A stretch of 64,000 nt of DNA from Galerina marginata (lineage: Eukaryota > Basidiomycota > Agaricomycetes > Agaricales > Galerinaceae). A program made the position numbers and the translations under genes. The notes under the pieces were generated by a model, which did no database searches, had not been told where the DNA came from, and saw nothing but the letters and a program-made list of their open reading frames with translations. The stretch covers positions 372,001 through 436,000 of the forward strand of contig JAECYW010000027.1 in NCBI GenBank assembly GCA_023014335.1, written 5' to 3'. Below, piece after piece: positions 53,436-64,000 of this stretch. Within the stretch, counting starts at the first letter, position 1, and each line of letters starts with the position of its first letter.

Positions 53436-54004
53436 ATTATTGCTCCCGCAGTCCCGCACCTTGTGTCACTGGTCAGCACCTCAACCTGACCTCAACCGTC
53501 TGTTTTTACCAGCGGCATTTCATTCTATCGAAATCGACGGTCGAACCCAGAGCACCGTGGGGAGCACCATTCTCGTCTCATGCAACGTAAACATAGCCAA
53601 TTTATTACAACATTAGGGCCCAGTCATGAATTCGGTGATATTCGCTGATGTGGTAGAAAGATTAGCACCAAGTGAGTGCGTCCTAAATCCTACCGGACGC
53701 TTTTTTTTCAGGAATAGGGTGAAAAACTAAAGTTCTATGCTCGTTAATTCTCTGGCCAACTTCCCAGTCAGTCCACGGGCGTAGGGAAATGTATACCCTC
53801 GAGGAAGCATGTCGAGATTTCTTCACATGGTTTTCTCGTGGCTCGCAGGCTCCAACAAGTCATCACCTTTCCGTCGCTGCTCTAGGTTGCCGTGCTCGAC
53901 GAGGCGGACGCGACGCCATTGAAGCTCGTCTATAGTCGCTAACATTGCTCCTTCGTCTTGTTCCGTGCACGTCAATGGTTCCATTATCGCTGTCGTACTG
54001 ACTG

Positions 54005-54350
54005 GTATTCCCAAGGGGGCACCGGGATTCGAATCCGTGACCCGGGGGTAGGGGGGGGGGGTGGGCTGCCGGAGGCTTAGAAAATTTTTATTTTTGGGGG
54101 GTAAAGTTTGAAATTTTACGCACAAGTACTAGCTTTCGATGCGCCACTGAGCAATGCGTCAGTTTTCTAACTTCTAGACTTCATTTCCGACAGTTGGTGC
54201 ACATTTACACCACTTGGGAAGAAATTTTGATGACTGAGGAGCACGGTGAGACTTCAAAAGAAATTATAGGATATACAGTCCTTATATACTCTACACTGAA
54301 AAGCTGTTGCTTCTGCCTATTCACAGTGCTACAGCTCGGGCAAGTCAAGT
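54005..54350 (-). repeat. tRNA-related SINE-like repeat, copy 2
   Basis: Same layout as 39750-40105: on the - strand ACGGATTCGAATCCCGGTGC next to a C-run, then the shared downstream blocks. The T-arm-like segment GGATTCGAATCCC is palindromic here. An inverted copy of the acceptor/T-arm segment lies at 54488-54516. Confidence 0.6.
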
Positions 54351-55156
54351 TCTTCAAGTCAGAAACCACAAAGGTGAGTAAAACATACCGCTTTTAGACG
54401 AAAAACATACCCGATATGGGTTGCGGGAGGGGGGGGGGGGGGGGGTGGGCGAGAGCTTAACGAGAAAAATCGACCCCGGGTTGTTTTTCGAATCCCGGTG
54501 CCCCCTTGGGTATTCCTCAGCCTCGGACTTTCTCGTGGACCGTACAGGGGCAGGTGACGTGGCCGACTCAGATGTTATCTTGGATTTTGCGCGTCGTACC
54601 CCCATCATTCCACCTTTTCGAACCTCTAGAGACTTAAGGCTATTTCACAACCTTCCTATTCGCCGTTGCAATTACGACTTCTCTGGAGATTCAGATATAC
54701 TCCTTCTATTTGCTCCATAGCGCGTCAAGAATATGCCACGTTAAGTCTTCAGCCTACTCCTGGGCAATCACCCGTAACATCGCCCTGGAGCTTGGACCTG
54801 AAACATGGGACGACGGTTTCGTGCGACTCCACGAGCAGCCTATATCGAGCAAGTTCTATTGGTTTGTCATCGCTACGCGCCTCGTGAAGTCGGCCATTTA
54901 TTATGAAGGAAACCACAATACGGGATTTTTGAGTGACGAAACTCGGATTTAAGGCTGGAGATAGACCTTATCGTCGAGGCAGGCGGCATGCTGCTGGCTC
55001 CCACCGTAGCTGCCCCTTTGCATTATTGTTCTCGCCTAGTGCGTCTCCCCATTCCATCCGTTTTTCTTGGTATAACAAGACGAACAGTTAAACACAAGGA
55101 AACAATCGCGACAGATTGAAATTGGATGAGTTGTCCGTACAAGAAATGTAATATTA

Positions 55157-55616
55157 CAGCGGTTTGCAAAAAGCTTGACAGTAACGGCCCGGGAAGGAAA
55201 GAAAAGAAAAAGAAACCCCACCATAGGGTTTGGCCGGTTCTCATACTTCTGACTGGTAGAACACCTACCAAATTTTGTAGAATATCTTAGATAGGCCATA
55301 TGTATCATTCTCTAAGCTTTTTCAGATTTTCTTTGCACGTTTTCTATAAGTTTGCGGCCATGAGATACATGGGCAGCCCTAAGTAACCCTAAATTAAGTT
55401 CCCACCCATTCACCCAACATTTGACAATTCTGGTGCGGTAAAACGGTCGCATAGACCTCCGTTTGCTTTTAGGATACCTTCCCAGAGCCATATACTTTTT
55501 TTCTTTCCATTTGGAAGGGCAGGAGCGGTGATTTAGGGTTAAGTGCTAATCTAGGGTTAATCTTCTTTTCTTTCCCTTTCCCGGGCCGTTACTGTCAAGC
55601 TTTTTGCAAACCGCTG
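55157..55616. mobile_element. MITE with near-perfect long TIRs and TA target site, 460 bp
   Basis: The inverted repeats begin CAGCGGTTTGCAAAAAGCTT and are identical for 39 bp (to ...GGCCCGGGAA), then continue as purine-rich imperfect repeats. A TA dinucleotide flanks both sides (55155-55156 and 55617-55618). A TA duplication with long TIRs points to the Tc1/mariner group. There is no transposase frame. The interior contains several CCCTAA/TTAGGG-like words on both arms (about 55378-55395 and 55535-55560). Confidence 0.88.
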
Positions 55617-55737
55617 TAATTTCACAATTGGAGGTGTACGTTGAAATAATCATTTCATGAGTTTACCTGACTGACCGCCGAGCTTAATACCTCTATATCA
55701 GATTATTATGTATAACGTCAGTGAAAGTACTCGCAGA

Positions 55738-57303
55738 TCAAATGCCAACGGATTTCGTATGCAGCCAGTCTTCAATCCCTTTACGGATTTCTTGATCCCA
55801 CCGTACCTCTAAACCCTCTATTCCTTCGAGGAACAGAAGTTGAACTGGCGCGAAAGACGAGCACCTCTTCAAATCGAATGTCTTGATGGGAACACCAGCG
55901 TCGCGGCGGTGAAGGAGAAATCGCATTATAGTGTCGCTTTTCAGATCCTCGCTTGAATTGAAACAGATGGTGTGGAGGGAAGGTAAAAGAAGAAATCCAT
56001 CGGATTTGATATCAAGGAGCATTTGGAGCATAATTGACCCAGTTTGTATTTCTTCAACCTTGACTAGGGCCTTCAAGAATGAAATAAGGTGTACGTCAGA
56101 GCGATCTAGGGTAGAATTTGTAAGGTCAATTTCCAAGATTGTTATGTTGCTGAGATCAGTCAACGCAAATGACCGCAGGATAGTGCAAACTAAGGCATGT
56201 GCTGACAGTGGTCCAGGGGAAATGGGGCCAGTACTGAAGGTGAATTGGTGACGACGGATATGAGTGGGAAATGGCACTTCAGACGCCTGAAGGATGTCAA
56301 CGATCAATATCTCGCTCTCCATGGCGCAGGATAACATGTTCGCCTGGCACTTTTGGACCGAATGGGATTGGAAATATGCCACTAGTGATTTTCCAAAGAT
56401 GGAAAAATCATCAAAAGTGGAGGGCTCGATATTGGGTTCGTAACTTCTGCTATCGGCAAACAAACAGATTGATAGTGGAAGCGCCATATGGCCTAGAAAT
56501 ATGTTTAAAGTCTGGACTGTGTCGCTTATGAAGAGCCTTTTAAGGCGAGGAAGTGTTACAGTTGGCCAGCGATGTTGGTTGATAAGATGATTGGGCAGCT
56601 CCATATAACCCACTTGAAGAACTTCAAGCGAGGTCATGTTGATGAGTGTGGTTAACAGTTCACTGACCATGATCGAACAGTAAAATAAACTGAGCTTCCG
56701 AATCTGCGAAAGCCAGGGTCCGGAAAGCTTGAAATTCATCGCACGGACGATAAGCGAGTGAACGCGTGGGGCGGCATCTGCGAAAAAAATGGTCTCAGAG
56801 GGGGAGAGTTTGGCGTGCTCTTGATCTAGAAAATCAACGCGAAAGATTTCGAGGTTTGGGACCGGACGGCACAGGGCTTTCCATCCAGTGTCCTGGCTAA
56901 CGGTTTCGTCTTGGATCAGGATGCTCAGCCTGCGAAGACGTGGCAGATCGTTCCTTATTAGTGCGAACAAAAAGGTTGTCGATGGCGCGCTTTCTCTGAT
57001 TTCCCCCGAGATGGACAACAGGGCGTTTCCAGTTCTCCGGATGACTTCTTGCCGCCAGTTATTACCAACCTGGTTGAGAGCGTCTAGCTCAATTGAATTT
57101 GCCCAAAGTGATGGCAATCCCAGCATGAGCTCACGCCATGGACGACAAACTTGTGAGGTGTGGCGTGTCGTGATTAAGGTGGATACAAAATGCGACTGAA
57201 ATGGATCGACAAAATCATCATCGCCCGGAGTGTTAAGGGAGAAAATGAACCACAATAAATCCGAATTCAGTTTGAAGATCGGAGGAGATGGCTGATCTGG
57301 CAT
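55738..57303 (-). CDS. Intronless F-box/LRR-like protein, 521 aa
   Basis: A single frame from MPDQPSPPIFKLNSDLLWFI. The N-terminus is an F-box (LLWFIFSLNTP...TTRHTSQVCRPWRELMLGLP), with the SQVCRPWREL ending typical of agaric F-box proteins. The rest is a solenoid of Leu-rich segments (LRRLSILIQD, LEIFRVDFLD, VHSLIVRAMN, IRKLSLFYCS, LEVLQVGYMEL, LKRLFIS). It is expected to be a substrate receptor of an SCF ubiquitin ligase. The full length and lack of internal stops suggest an active gene. The stop lies 122 bp from the right end of the TA-MITE. Confidence 0.85.
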   Translation of the reverse strand: MPDQPSPPIFKLNSDLLWFIFSLNTPGDDDFVDPFQSHFVSTLITTRHTSQVCRPWRELMLGLPSLWANSIELDALNQVGNNWRQEVIRRTGNALLSISGEIRESAPSTTFLFALIRNDLPRLRRLSILIQDETVSQDTGWKALCRPVPNLEIFRVDFLDQEHAKLSPSETIFFADAAPRVHSLIVRAMNFKLSGPWLSQIRKLSLFYCSIMVSELLTTLINMTSLEVLQVGYMELPNHLINQHRWPTVTLPRLKRLFISDTVQTLNIFLGHMALPLSICLFADSRSYEPNIEPSTFDDFSIFGKSLVAYFQSHSVQKCQANMLSCAMESEILIVDILQASEVPFPTHIRRHQFTFSTGPISPGPLSAHALVCTILRSFALTDLSNITILEIDLTNSTLDRSDVHLISFLKALVKVEEIQTGSIMLQMLLDIKSDGFLLLPSLHTICFNSSEDLKSDTIMRFLLHRRDAGVPIKTFDLKRCSSFAPVQLLFLEGIEGLEVRWDQEIRKGIEDWLHTKSVGI

Positions 57304-59131
57304 CGGCAGAGCTGAGGTTGGTTAGTCAAGAAATAAAGACGAGGAAATGTGCAGCGTGTAAGCCTAGCCACCAGTCTTACCACACAGACTATTAGTATCT
57401 TATCTTATCGGAGATTCACGTGACTCATCGTACTCCTGACAATCACTGAATTAGGAAGTTTTCTCCTTTTCTATTCTTACCCTTTACTTTAAAGTTGCCC
57501 TGTATCCGTCTCGCTCTGGACAATGCACTGTGGTCCTATCAAGCTGCGTGACCACTAGTGAGGCTTCCCGACGAGCAGCCTTTCAAACTGTTACTTGCGT
57601 GGAAAAACTCCTCGTGCTGGAATTTTGGAAATCTGACGTGAAAACAAATTCAACTTCATTAGCACTAATATCCAGCTTGCCACTTCACCGCACCGTTCAC
57701 CCACAGGACAATGGCAGCGATTAATGAACATAAGCCACTGCGACAACTATGACTAATACTGTGACTACTTTCTCATCTTCTCGCTCAGCCTGCAAACCAG
57801 GCCTGCCCTCGACGTCCAAGATGCATAACTATCGACGACGGCGCCATCTATGTGCATTAGCCACTTGCGCGGGCATGAATGATATCCAACTTCCTCGTAG
57901 AACGATGGCTCGCATCCCCTCCCTCTTTTGGCTTTCCACCAACGCTCTCTTGGTTGCCGCGATAACTCGGTGCTTCTCGCTGCCGCATGTCGACGCTTTC
58001 TATCTAGACCATCATCTCGGCCAGTTCGTCGCTGCTGCGGGTCCTGACACCGGGCTCACAGCGCGAGCAAAGATGATCCGCTACCGCTGCTCATAAGAAT
58101 GGGGCAGAGATGGAGAGAAAGTTGCTATTGGGGAGGATGGTTATTAGTAGACCTTCAAGCTCAATTCAGTAGGAAAATCCTCCTCGCTATCGTCACTCAC
58201 GTTAGTTCGCATTCCCGAGTCCAGCACCCTTCTTTCCCTCTTCTCGCAACCACGAAGCTGTCGAGCACCAGGTGACCTAAGCCTGTCAGCGCAGGCGACG
58301 GAATGCGAACACCCTTACTCCCAGAAAATTCAGCAGGCATGAGATACTATCCAGGAGGTGGTTTCATGGGAATGGAGACGGAGAAGGTGAGTACGCCCTT
58401 GAGATATGAAGTGTTTATGCCGATCTGACCAATTGCGAAGCTTCCACCAGCTCGAATGGAGGTAGGCACTTGCAAATTGTCAATCCCTGCCATCCACGTT
58501 CCGGGGCTTCCCATCGCGCTCAAGGTGCTCGATATCGGCCACGGCGTGGTTCTTCGCACGGAGTTCCCAAGTAGAACCTCCGAGGTTCGTTTTTCCGACC
58601 TATGGCCCTGCGCCTCTCCCAGAACACGGCAACCTAAACTGTCGACATCAAAGCCGCAGTAGAGAAGCAGCTGAAAATGCGCCTCCGACCATCGCTGTGA
58701 CCCTTACCTCATCCAAGTTGTGTTATCTTACGCCTACACCGCTGATCGAGCCCGGGGACCATGTTGGTTCCTCTCACCTTAACGAGGATGCGACGGTGTT
58801 GCTTTATGATTATAAGACTCTATGGCTCTCGCGCACAGTACAGGGTACCCCGCACCCCCTGCACTGGTCTACAAGCGAAGTTTTACGAAGGCAGGTTTTC
58901 GCAAGTCTCATTACGTCGATCTCCCTTGAAGGAAAGCCTGCAAGATAGAGTTCAAGCAGATCCAATTTAACTAGTCTGCATTCGTAGAATCTAGGCCGCA
59001 TAGTGGGAACGGCCGCATAATGAAACAGCCAGTACTTTCATACATCCCCATTGGTTGACTTCGATTCTCATCGAATGACTACATATCAGAATGCTCAAAA
59101 TATGGATGGGCACGCATCATTGCATCCCACC
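57304..59131. other. 1.8 kb without a convincing gene
   Basis: Short frames on both strands. The - strand 58347-58559 segment (AGIDNLQVPTSIRAGGSFAI and KGVLTFSVSIPMKPPPG) looks like the 3' end of a real protein, but no upstream exon or start was found. It may be a relic. The + strand frame 57749-58096 is Ser/Arg-rich without features. Confidence 0.35.
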
Positions 59132-61399
59132 ATGGATCCTTTCCTCTCCGTGTTTCCTGCTCTCCGGTTGCTTCCTTCGTTGTCTATTTATCAGTTCCTA
59201 CTGGTTTTGTTCACTGCGTATCTCTGCGCCAAGCTTCTATTCTCGAAGAACGCGAAAGGTTCATTGCCGCCTGGCCCGCGTGGTCTTCCTTTGCTGGGAA
59301 ACATCTTTCAGATTCCCAAGTTCCAATGGTTGAAGTATACGGAGTGGCAGAAAGAGTTTGGTAATACCTTTTCACTTTTATTGAGCTTCACTGCTGAGGA
59401 GTTTCAGGTCCTATCTTCTCACTAGACTTTGCTGGGAAGCCCGTCATCGTTCTCAATACCCATGAAGTCGCAGCTGAGTTGCTGGGTCTGTTTTCTTCTC
59501 TCACATAGAGAAAAACCGGCTCTTAAATGGTACTTATAGATCGACGCTCCACAATATATAGCTCTCGTCCGCGGTTCATCATGGCTGGTGAAATTCTCAC
59601 AGGGGGTATATTCATCGCCTTGTCGGTTTATGGTGAACTGTACGTCGTTATTGTCTTGCTTGTCACTACAAATTTGTATTACTTCTTAAAGGTGGAGAAA
59701 ACTTCGAAAAGCAGGGCACGAAGGTATGAATATCCGAGCTGCTGAGAAATACCTGCCTTTGCAAGAAGTCGAAGCCGCCGAGATGGTGACGGCTATCATG
59801 AAAGAGCCGGATCATTGGGATGACCACTTGAAACGGTAATGATATTATTCCTTCGGTCTGCTTCTAACTAATCGAGTTATTGTTTTCCCTACAAGTTCTA
59901 CTGCGTCGAGCGTCCTTTCTACAGTGTACGGATGGCCCCCGATCGAGTCAAAGGACGACCCACTTGTAACGCGGATTAACGATTTCGCGCACCGTGTGAT
60001 TCGTGCTGCTCTTCCTGGCACCTACCTGGTCGAAGTATTCCCATTTATGAAGCACCTACCGACGTGGATGGCACCATGGAAGAAATGGGGATTGGAATGG
60101 TACAAAAAGGATGGTGAGATGTTCGAAGGTTTTTACGATGACGTTGCTAAAAACATGGTGAGTGCGGAAATTAGAACTGGGATACCGTGAGTCTTACCAA
60201 CACTGCCAGCGCGAAGGCGATGTCAAACCCTCCTTCACATCTACTCTCATTGAACGTCAGCAACATTATGGACTGTCGAAACAGGAAGCCGCTTGGCTTT
60301 CTGGAATCATGTTGTAAGACTATTTTTGCCCACATTCCTCAAAGGCTCTAATGGATTTTCAGTGGGGCTGGAGCTGAGACGGTGCGCGTAGTGGGCTCTT
60401 CCAGTTTCCCAATCTCAACACATTTTCTGATGTAGACTGCCGCCGCCCTTTCGGTGTTCATGCTTGCTATGGCCTTGTATCCAGATGTGATGCGTAAAGC
60501 ACAAAACGAAATCGATACAGTCGTGGGGGGTGCCCGTCTCCCAACGTTTGCCGATGCTCCCGATCTTCCTTATCTGCGGGCTATGGTGAAGGAGGTTCTG
60601 AGATGGCGGCCTGTTGCACCCGTAGGTGAGCGTCTGGTCGTTTAAAGGAGGTGAAAGGTCTCACCGCTTGATCTTTACAGGGCTTCCTAGGTGCACAACG
60701 GAGGTACTTTTTTCAACTTGTGTCCCGTTATTATCGCTCAAAGCCTCTCTCCTAGGAAGATTGGTACAAAGGGTACTTCATTCCCCGGGGCACTGTTGTA
60801 ATTGCCAACCAATGGTCTGTCCACTATCCTTCACTCCTTATTTCCTTTCTGTCTAAAAGCGGGAGTTACAGGGCAATGAACAGGTAAGTCCTGGGTAGGT
60901 TATTATCAAAGCTTACCTTTTATTCACTGTCCAGGGATCCTAACGTTTATCCTGACTACGACGAATTCCGCCCGGAACGATTCCTTGATCAGGAGGGAAA
61001 TGATCTTATCCCTCAGAATACTCATGGACAAGGACACGTAACATACGGTAAAAATGTGTCGATTCTTTACTCAGAAATTAACATTTGCCAAGGTTTTGGT
61101 CGCCGCATCTGCTTGGGAATGCATCTTGCGAACAATGCTCTGTTTATCAACACGGCATTAATTCTGTGGGCTTGTAACATTCAACTTCAACGCGGCACTG
61201 ACGGTCAACTTATTTTGCCTTCGAGGACGGATTGCATAGACGAAGGCCTGGTTGTGTAAGTAATATCTCACCATATTTACGAAAACTGGCTTTATCACTG
61301 CCACTTTATAGACGTCCAGTTCCATTTAAATGTCATATTCTACCTCGGTCGCCCAATATTACGAGCGTCCTGCAGATGGCGAAAGATAAATTATCGTAG
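59132..61399 (+). CDS. Cytochrome P450 monooxygenase, about 12 exons
   Basis: The start is at MDPFLSVFPALR (59132); two in-frame upstream ATGs exist, but this one places the membrane helix (LSIYQFLLVLFTAYLCAKLL) close to the N-terminus. Landmarks in order: PPGPRGLPLLGN hinge, YGELWRKLRKAGHE (helix C), GAGAETT (oxygen-binding helix I, split over two short exons), EVLRW (ExxR), FRPERF, and heme loop FGRRICLG with the Cys ligand. It ends at the TAG at 61397-61399. Class II fungal P450s sit in the ER and take electrons from P450 reductase; the substrate is unknown. A 12-nt exon (60872-60883; GCA ATG AAC) restores WAMNRDPNVYPDYDEFRPERF. Every motif is intact, so an active enzyme is expected. Confidence 0.88.
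60872..60883 (+). other. 12-nt microexon of the P450 gene
   Basis: It is flanked by TTACAG and GTAAGT. The preceding exon ends TG and the next starts G, so exon inclusion yields Trp-Ala-Met-Asn-Arg-Asp, the expected text before the PERF region. Skipping it would keep the frame (12 nt) but remove four residues. Confidence 0.7.
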
Positions 61400-62159
61400 T
61401 TTTCCCGTCAGTCTCGAGTCGTTCATTAGAATTTGTAATTCTAAAAGTTTTATTATGCTTTACTCAACCAGATACATAAAAGTGCATGGCTGGTGTCCTA
61501 ACTAGTGGCCGTGTCTTATGAGTTCGATGAAGATGTGAGCGAACCAAATACATTCGTTTGGTTCTCCAAAGAGAGTTTACACTGAGATGGGATAAGTGAG
61601 ATTCAGAAAGAACAAAACTACTCACTGGCTGTAGCATAATTTAAATTATTGGGAGGGAAAAAGAATGGAACTCTTGATCGAACTACCTATTTTCAATTTA
61701 CCACCGACATCAAATTTCCAAATCCAGGCAACACCCAGGACCGCTAGGGGCGGCGACGGCAAGCCCAATTTTCCTCGAGTTACGACACGCCTTTCTTCCC
61801 TCCACGGCTGTCCTTCAGCAAACCTTTCAGCTGAGTCGTCCTCGTCGTCCCAATTCTACTCGAGTACAGCCCGGCCACATAGGGTCCGGATCACCGGAAC
61901 CGAGCACCGTGAACCGCGCTGCCCAAGGTCCGAAGTGGCACTGTTCAGAGAGAAGGCGTCAATGGACTTGCGGGTGGGCGGGGGTCGTACATTAATGAGA
62001 TTGAGTCTTGTAACCACCATGCAGCACAGAAAAACGCGGAAGGGGCTTTTTTCGTTCGGGCAATGAGCGAATGTCGAAGTGGAAAAGTTTTGGAAAGCAC
62101 ACTTAATATAAAAAGGCCCTCTGTTTGGTCGACGTTGGGTTCAGCGCATGTATATTTCT

Positions 62160-62620
62160 CTGGAAAGGAGATGATAGGAGGCCGAGGAGCGTCGCTGCCG
62201 CCGCTAGCGTAGTTGGAGATTCCCATGTACTCTGAACGATTGAAGTATCGGTATTGGTGACATGAAATTGGCGGGCGTGGTAGACAGCCAGCGAGAAACA
62301 AAACTCGAGCAGCGATAGCTCCTTCCTCAGCTAGACGACTTCTCCCAAATCTCGTTCCTTGACCGCTGAATTGCTTTACCTCCAAAGTCACATCCCCCGT
62401 CAGCCATGATACCCGTTCTCTTTCAGCCAATCTTCATTATCCTATCCTAAGAGCCTAGAGGCGTCGGCCCAGCAGCGTAGAGATAGCCTGGCCAGAGGGT
62501 TATGATTTGATGGATGAAGAACGGGATAGGTAAGGAGGATAGAATAATTGGCGGTCGAGGAGGGTCGACGTCGACCGTGGGCTGGTAATCAGAAATGCCA
62601 AAGTACGGAGCGACAGGAAG
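62160..62620. repeat. Diverged direct duplication, units about 370 bp apart
   Basis: The segments around 62178-62240 and 62550-62612 share GG(A/C)GG(C/T)CGAGGAG(C/G)GTCG, (G/A)T(T/A)(G/A)GAGATTCC/CAGAAATGCC and (G/C)TAC(T/G)(C/G)(T/G)GA(A/G)CG in the same order. Their - strand translations share ISNY/ISDY and PRPPII. Confidence 0.45.
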
Positions 62621-62974
62621 GCGGTGGTACACGCGGCCTCAAGTATAAATTCTGGTTAACCATTGCAAAAGAAATCATCAACGACAAATTTCCCCCAACC
62701 TTCAGAGAATGAACTTACTACAGACCCAGGGTCTCCCCCTACACCTTCAAGCTCAAAACTTCAAGGTCTATCGCATCGGCCAGAAATATCGCAAATTCAA
62801 CGGACTCGGACGCGCTTGAAGCCAGTGAATCGGTGTATGTGGATGCTGGAAAAGTCAAAGGTAAGTTAGACTACTTAGAAGATGAGTGAAAGTATGGAGC
62901 AGATCACCGATATCCAGACTCCAAGTAGAACAAACGAAACGGGTCTGCGGGTAGGATAAGACGGTTGGGAGCCA

Positions 62975-63075
62975 CTGGAGTCTGGGAGGACGGATTCAGA
63001 TTGTCAATGTTTGGTTTGGATGCCAAAGCCGTTCAGGATCCGTGAACCAGGCACGTTTTTTCCTTTGTGCAAATT
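62975..63075 (+). repeat. Dispersed repeat R3, copy c
   Basis: GGATTCAGATTGTCAATG followed by TTTGGTTTGGATGCCAAAGC, the same order as at 42910-42960, then GTTC/ATTC and a (C/G)CAGGCACG/CCTTGCCCG tail. Confidence 0.6.
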
Positions 63076-64000
63076 TGTCTTCAGCTTTTCGCTGCCATCT
63101 ACGTGATGTTACTTAGTTCTGCTTCACGAACTTGCAAAACTTATATTGCTCACCTGAGGCGGTCTGAGATTAATGGTACGATTGCAGAATTCTACCCAAT
63201 ACTATCCTCGTCTTCTAATCAACAATTTATCTAACGCCATTTAAATTCTTCGCAGTTCCGCGTGCCTCCAAGTCCGAGCCTTGATAGTAGGCGTTCAAGG
63301 CACCGATACCCTCAGCCATCTTCGAACGAGTTAAATAATAATTCAAGGCCAAGTTCCCACAGAAGAAAGTTAATCTTCTGAACAACAGGCGCGAATATAA
63401 CTTGAGCTGGGAGGATTATCGAAAAGAATACGTGTCATGGTGCAAAATTGGAGGCTTTCCTCGGCATTCCTTATGAATTTGAATTTCGATCAAACCACCT
63501 CCGTTCCCCTGCCTTCGGGCGACTCTTTCCTTCAGCTCTTTTTGTTCGAGTCTGAAATCCACATGACATTTGTTTGACAGCTTATTTTTACTTGCATGAC
63601 CAAGGTCCAGCCATCAATGTTCTATCATGATTCGTGAAGCCTTCTCAAGACTCTCTTGGCAAGTCGGTTCTTCCTGGGAGTATTAATGTTTTCTTACTCC
63701 GGATTCCGTGCACGTCGCCTATTTATCTAACTAACCATATATTCGCCGAATTGACCAGGGTAGGTTACGATATCGAAGGTAAATTGGTGCTCGTCTTCTG
63801 GATATTACACGTGTATATTTATGTTTTGACAGCGTTACTTGGGCAAAGTACTATCCTACAAGCTTCAAGGTCGCTGGGACTGCCTTTAAGGCCAGAAGTG
63901 TGAATAGATCCGATCAGAATAAGTCCCATATACCTTTGACGTTGACTCCAGGTTCAGCAGGGATAGACTATATCATTCCATCTAAGAAGACACGTTTTAA

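Larger units (their letters stand above)
52357..55156. other. Repeat-bearing intergenic region
   Basis: Contents: a 50-bp tandem duplication (52565-52661), a diverged R3 copy (53130-53435, - strand), the tRNA-related repeat (54005-54350) with an inverted fragment at 54488-54516, and a G-run of about 19 at about 54428-54446. No gene is supported. Confidence 0.45.
61400..64000. other. 2.6 kb without a convincing gene
   Basis: The - strand frame 61945-62430 (161 codons) and 62447-62632 both contain a similar Pro-rich word (APRPPIISFPEKY / DPPRPPIILSSLP), caused by a diverged DNA duplication. R3 copy c lies at about 62975-63075. A + strand frame at 63634-63903 has hydrophobic segments but no partner exon. 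No gene is called. Confidence 0.4.

Noticed and set aside
43319..61399. Terpene biosynthetic cluster made of the terpene synthase, 7-TM protein and P450
   Set aside because: The genes are up to 16 kb apart with F-box genes, MITEs and repeats between and no transporter or regulator; co-location alone is not enough.
61945..62632. Two - strand ORFs with PRPPII words as a Pro-rich repeat protein
   Set aside because: The similarity comes from a diverged DNA duplication; separate frames, no splice sites that join them.

Overview
The window looks like nuclear DNA of a basidiomycete fungus, most likely an agaric (Agaricomycetes). The genes carry many short (about 50-60 nt) GT-AG introns and sit in relatively open, repeat-littered DNA. 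Several proteins belong to families expanded in mushroom-forming fungi: a JmjC protein, a 7-TM protein of the DUF6533 type, a second 7-TM protein, F-box/LRR proteins and a trichodiene-synthase-like terpene synthase. There are no prokaryotic features. Splice models were read by eye from frame, splice consensus and, where possible, agreement between paralogs.

Layout. 1-4 kb: repeats, a broken coiled-coil gene and a small three-exon gene. 4.2-12.5 kb (-): one 2772-residue RepHel protein of a Helitron rolling-circle transposon, with four N-terminal Cys/His repeats and a C-terminal cysteine-protease-like domain. 13.0-17.4 kb (-): a 10-exon JmjC gene. 18.0-22.5 kb (-): an extremely intron-rich gene (about 34 exons, nearly all phase 2). 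23.8-25.0 kb (+): a six-exon gene of unknown function. 25.4-35.8 kb: an array of two small gene families. Family A (four copies: F-box-like start, GG(S) motif, Cys-rich tail) and family B (three copies, four exons each) alternate, twice as head-to-head pairs. The array also holds one unrelated two-exon gene, one degenerate locus and a hAT-type MITE with a perfect 8-bp target duplication. 36.5-37.6 kb (-): an Alba-domain protein. 38.2-39.1 kb (+): a 5'-truncated 7-TM gene. 40.5-41.0 kb (-): a small secreted Cys-rich protein. 43.3-44.5 kb (+): an F-box gene, convergent with a sesquiterpene synthase at 44.6-45.9 kb (-). 48.2-49.2 kb (+): a single-pass membrane protein. 51.1-52.4 kb (-): a 7-TM protein. 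55.2-55.6 kb: a TA-flanked MITE with near-perfect long TIRs. 55.7-57.3 kb (-): an intronless F-box/LRR protein. 59.1-61.4 kb (+): a cytochrome P450 with a 12-nt microexon. The rest holds dispersed repeats (at least four families, one tRNA-related) and no convincing genes.

How the parts fit. The terpene synthase and the P450 could act on the same kind of product, but they are 13 kb apart with unrelated genes between, so a biosynthetic cluster is not shown. The most unusual part is the A/B array. Exon lengths and intron phases are nearly identical within each family while the proteins have diverged strongly, which suggests old tandem duplication under diversifying pressure. Three of the four family A proteins start with an N-myristoylation-type MGxxxS.
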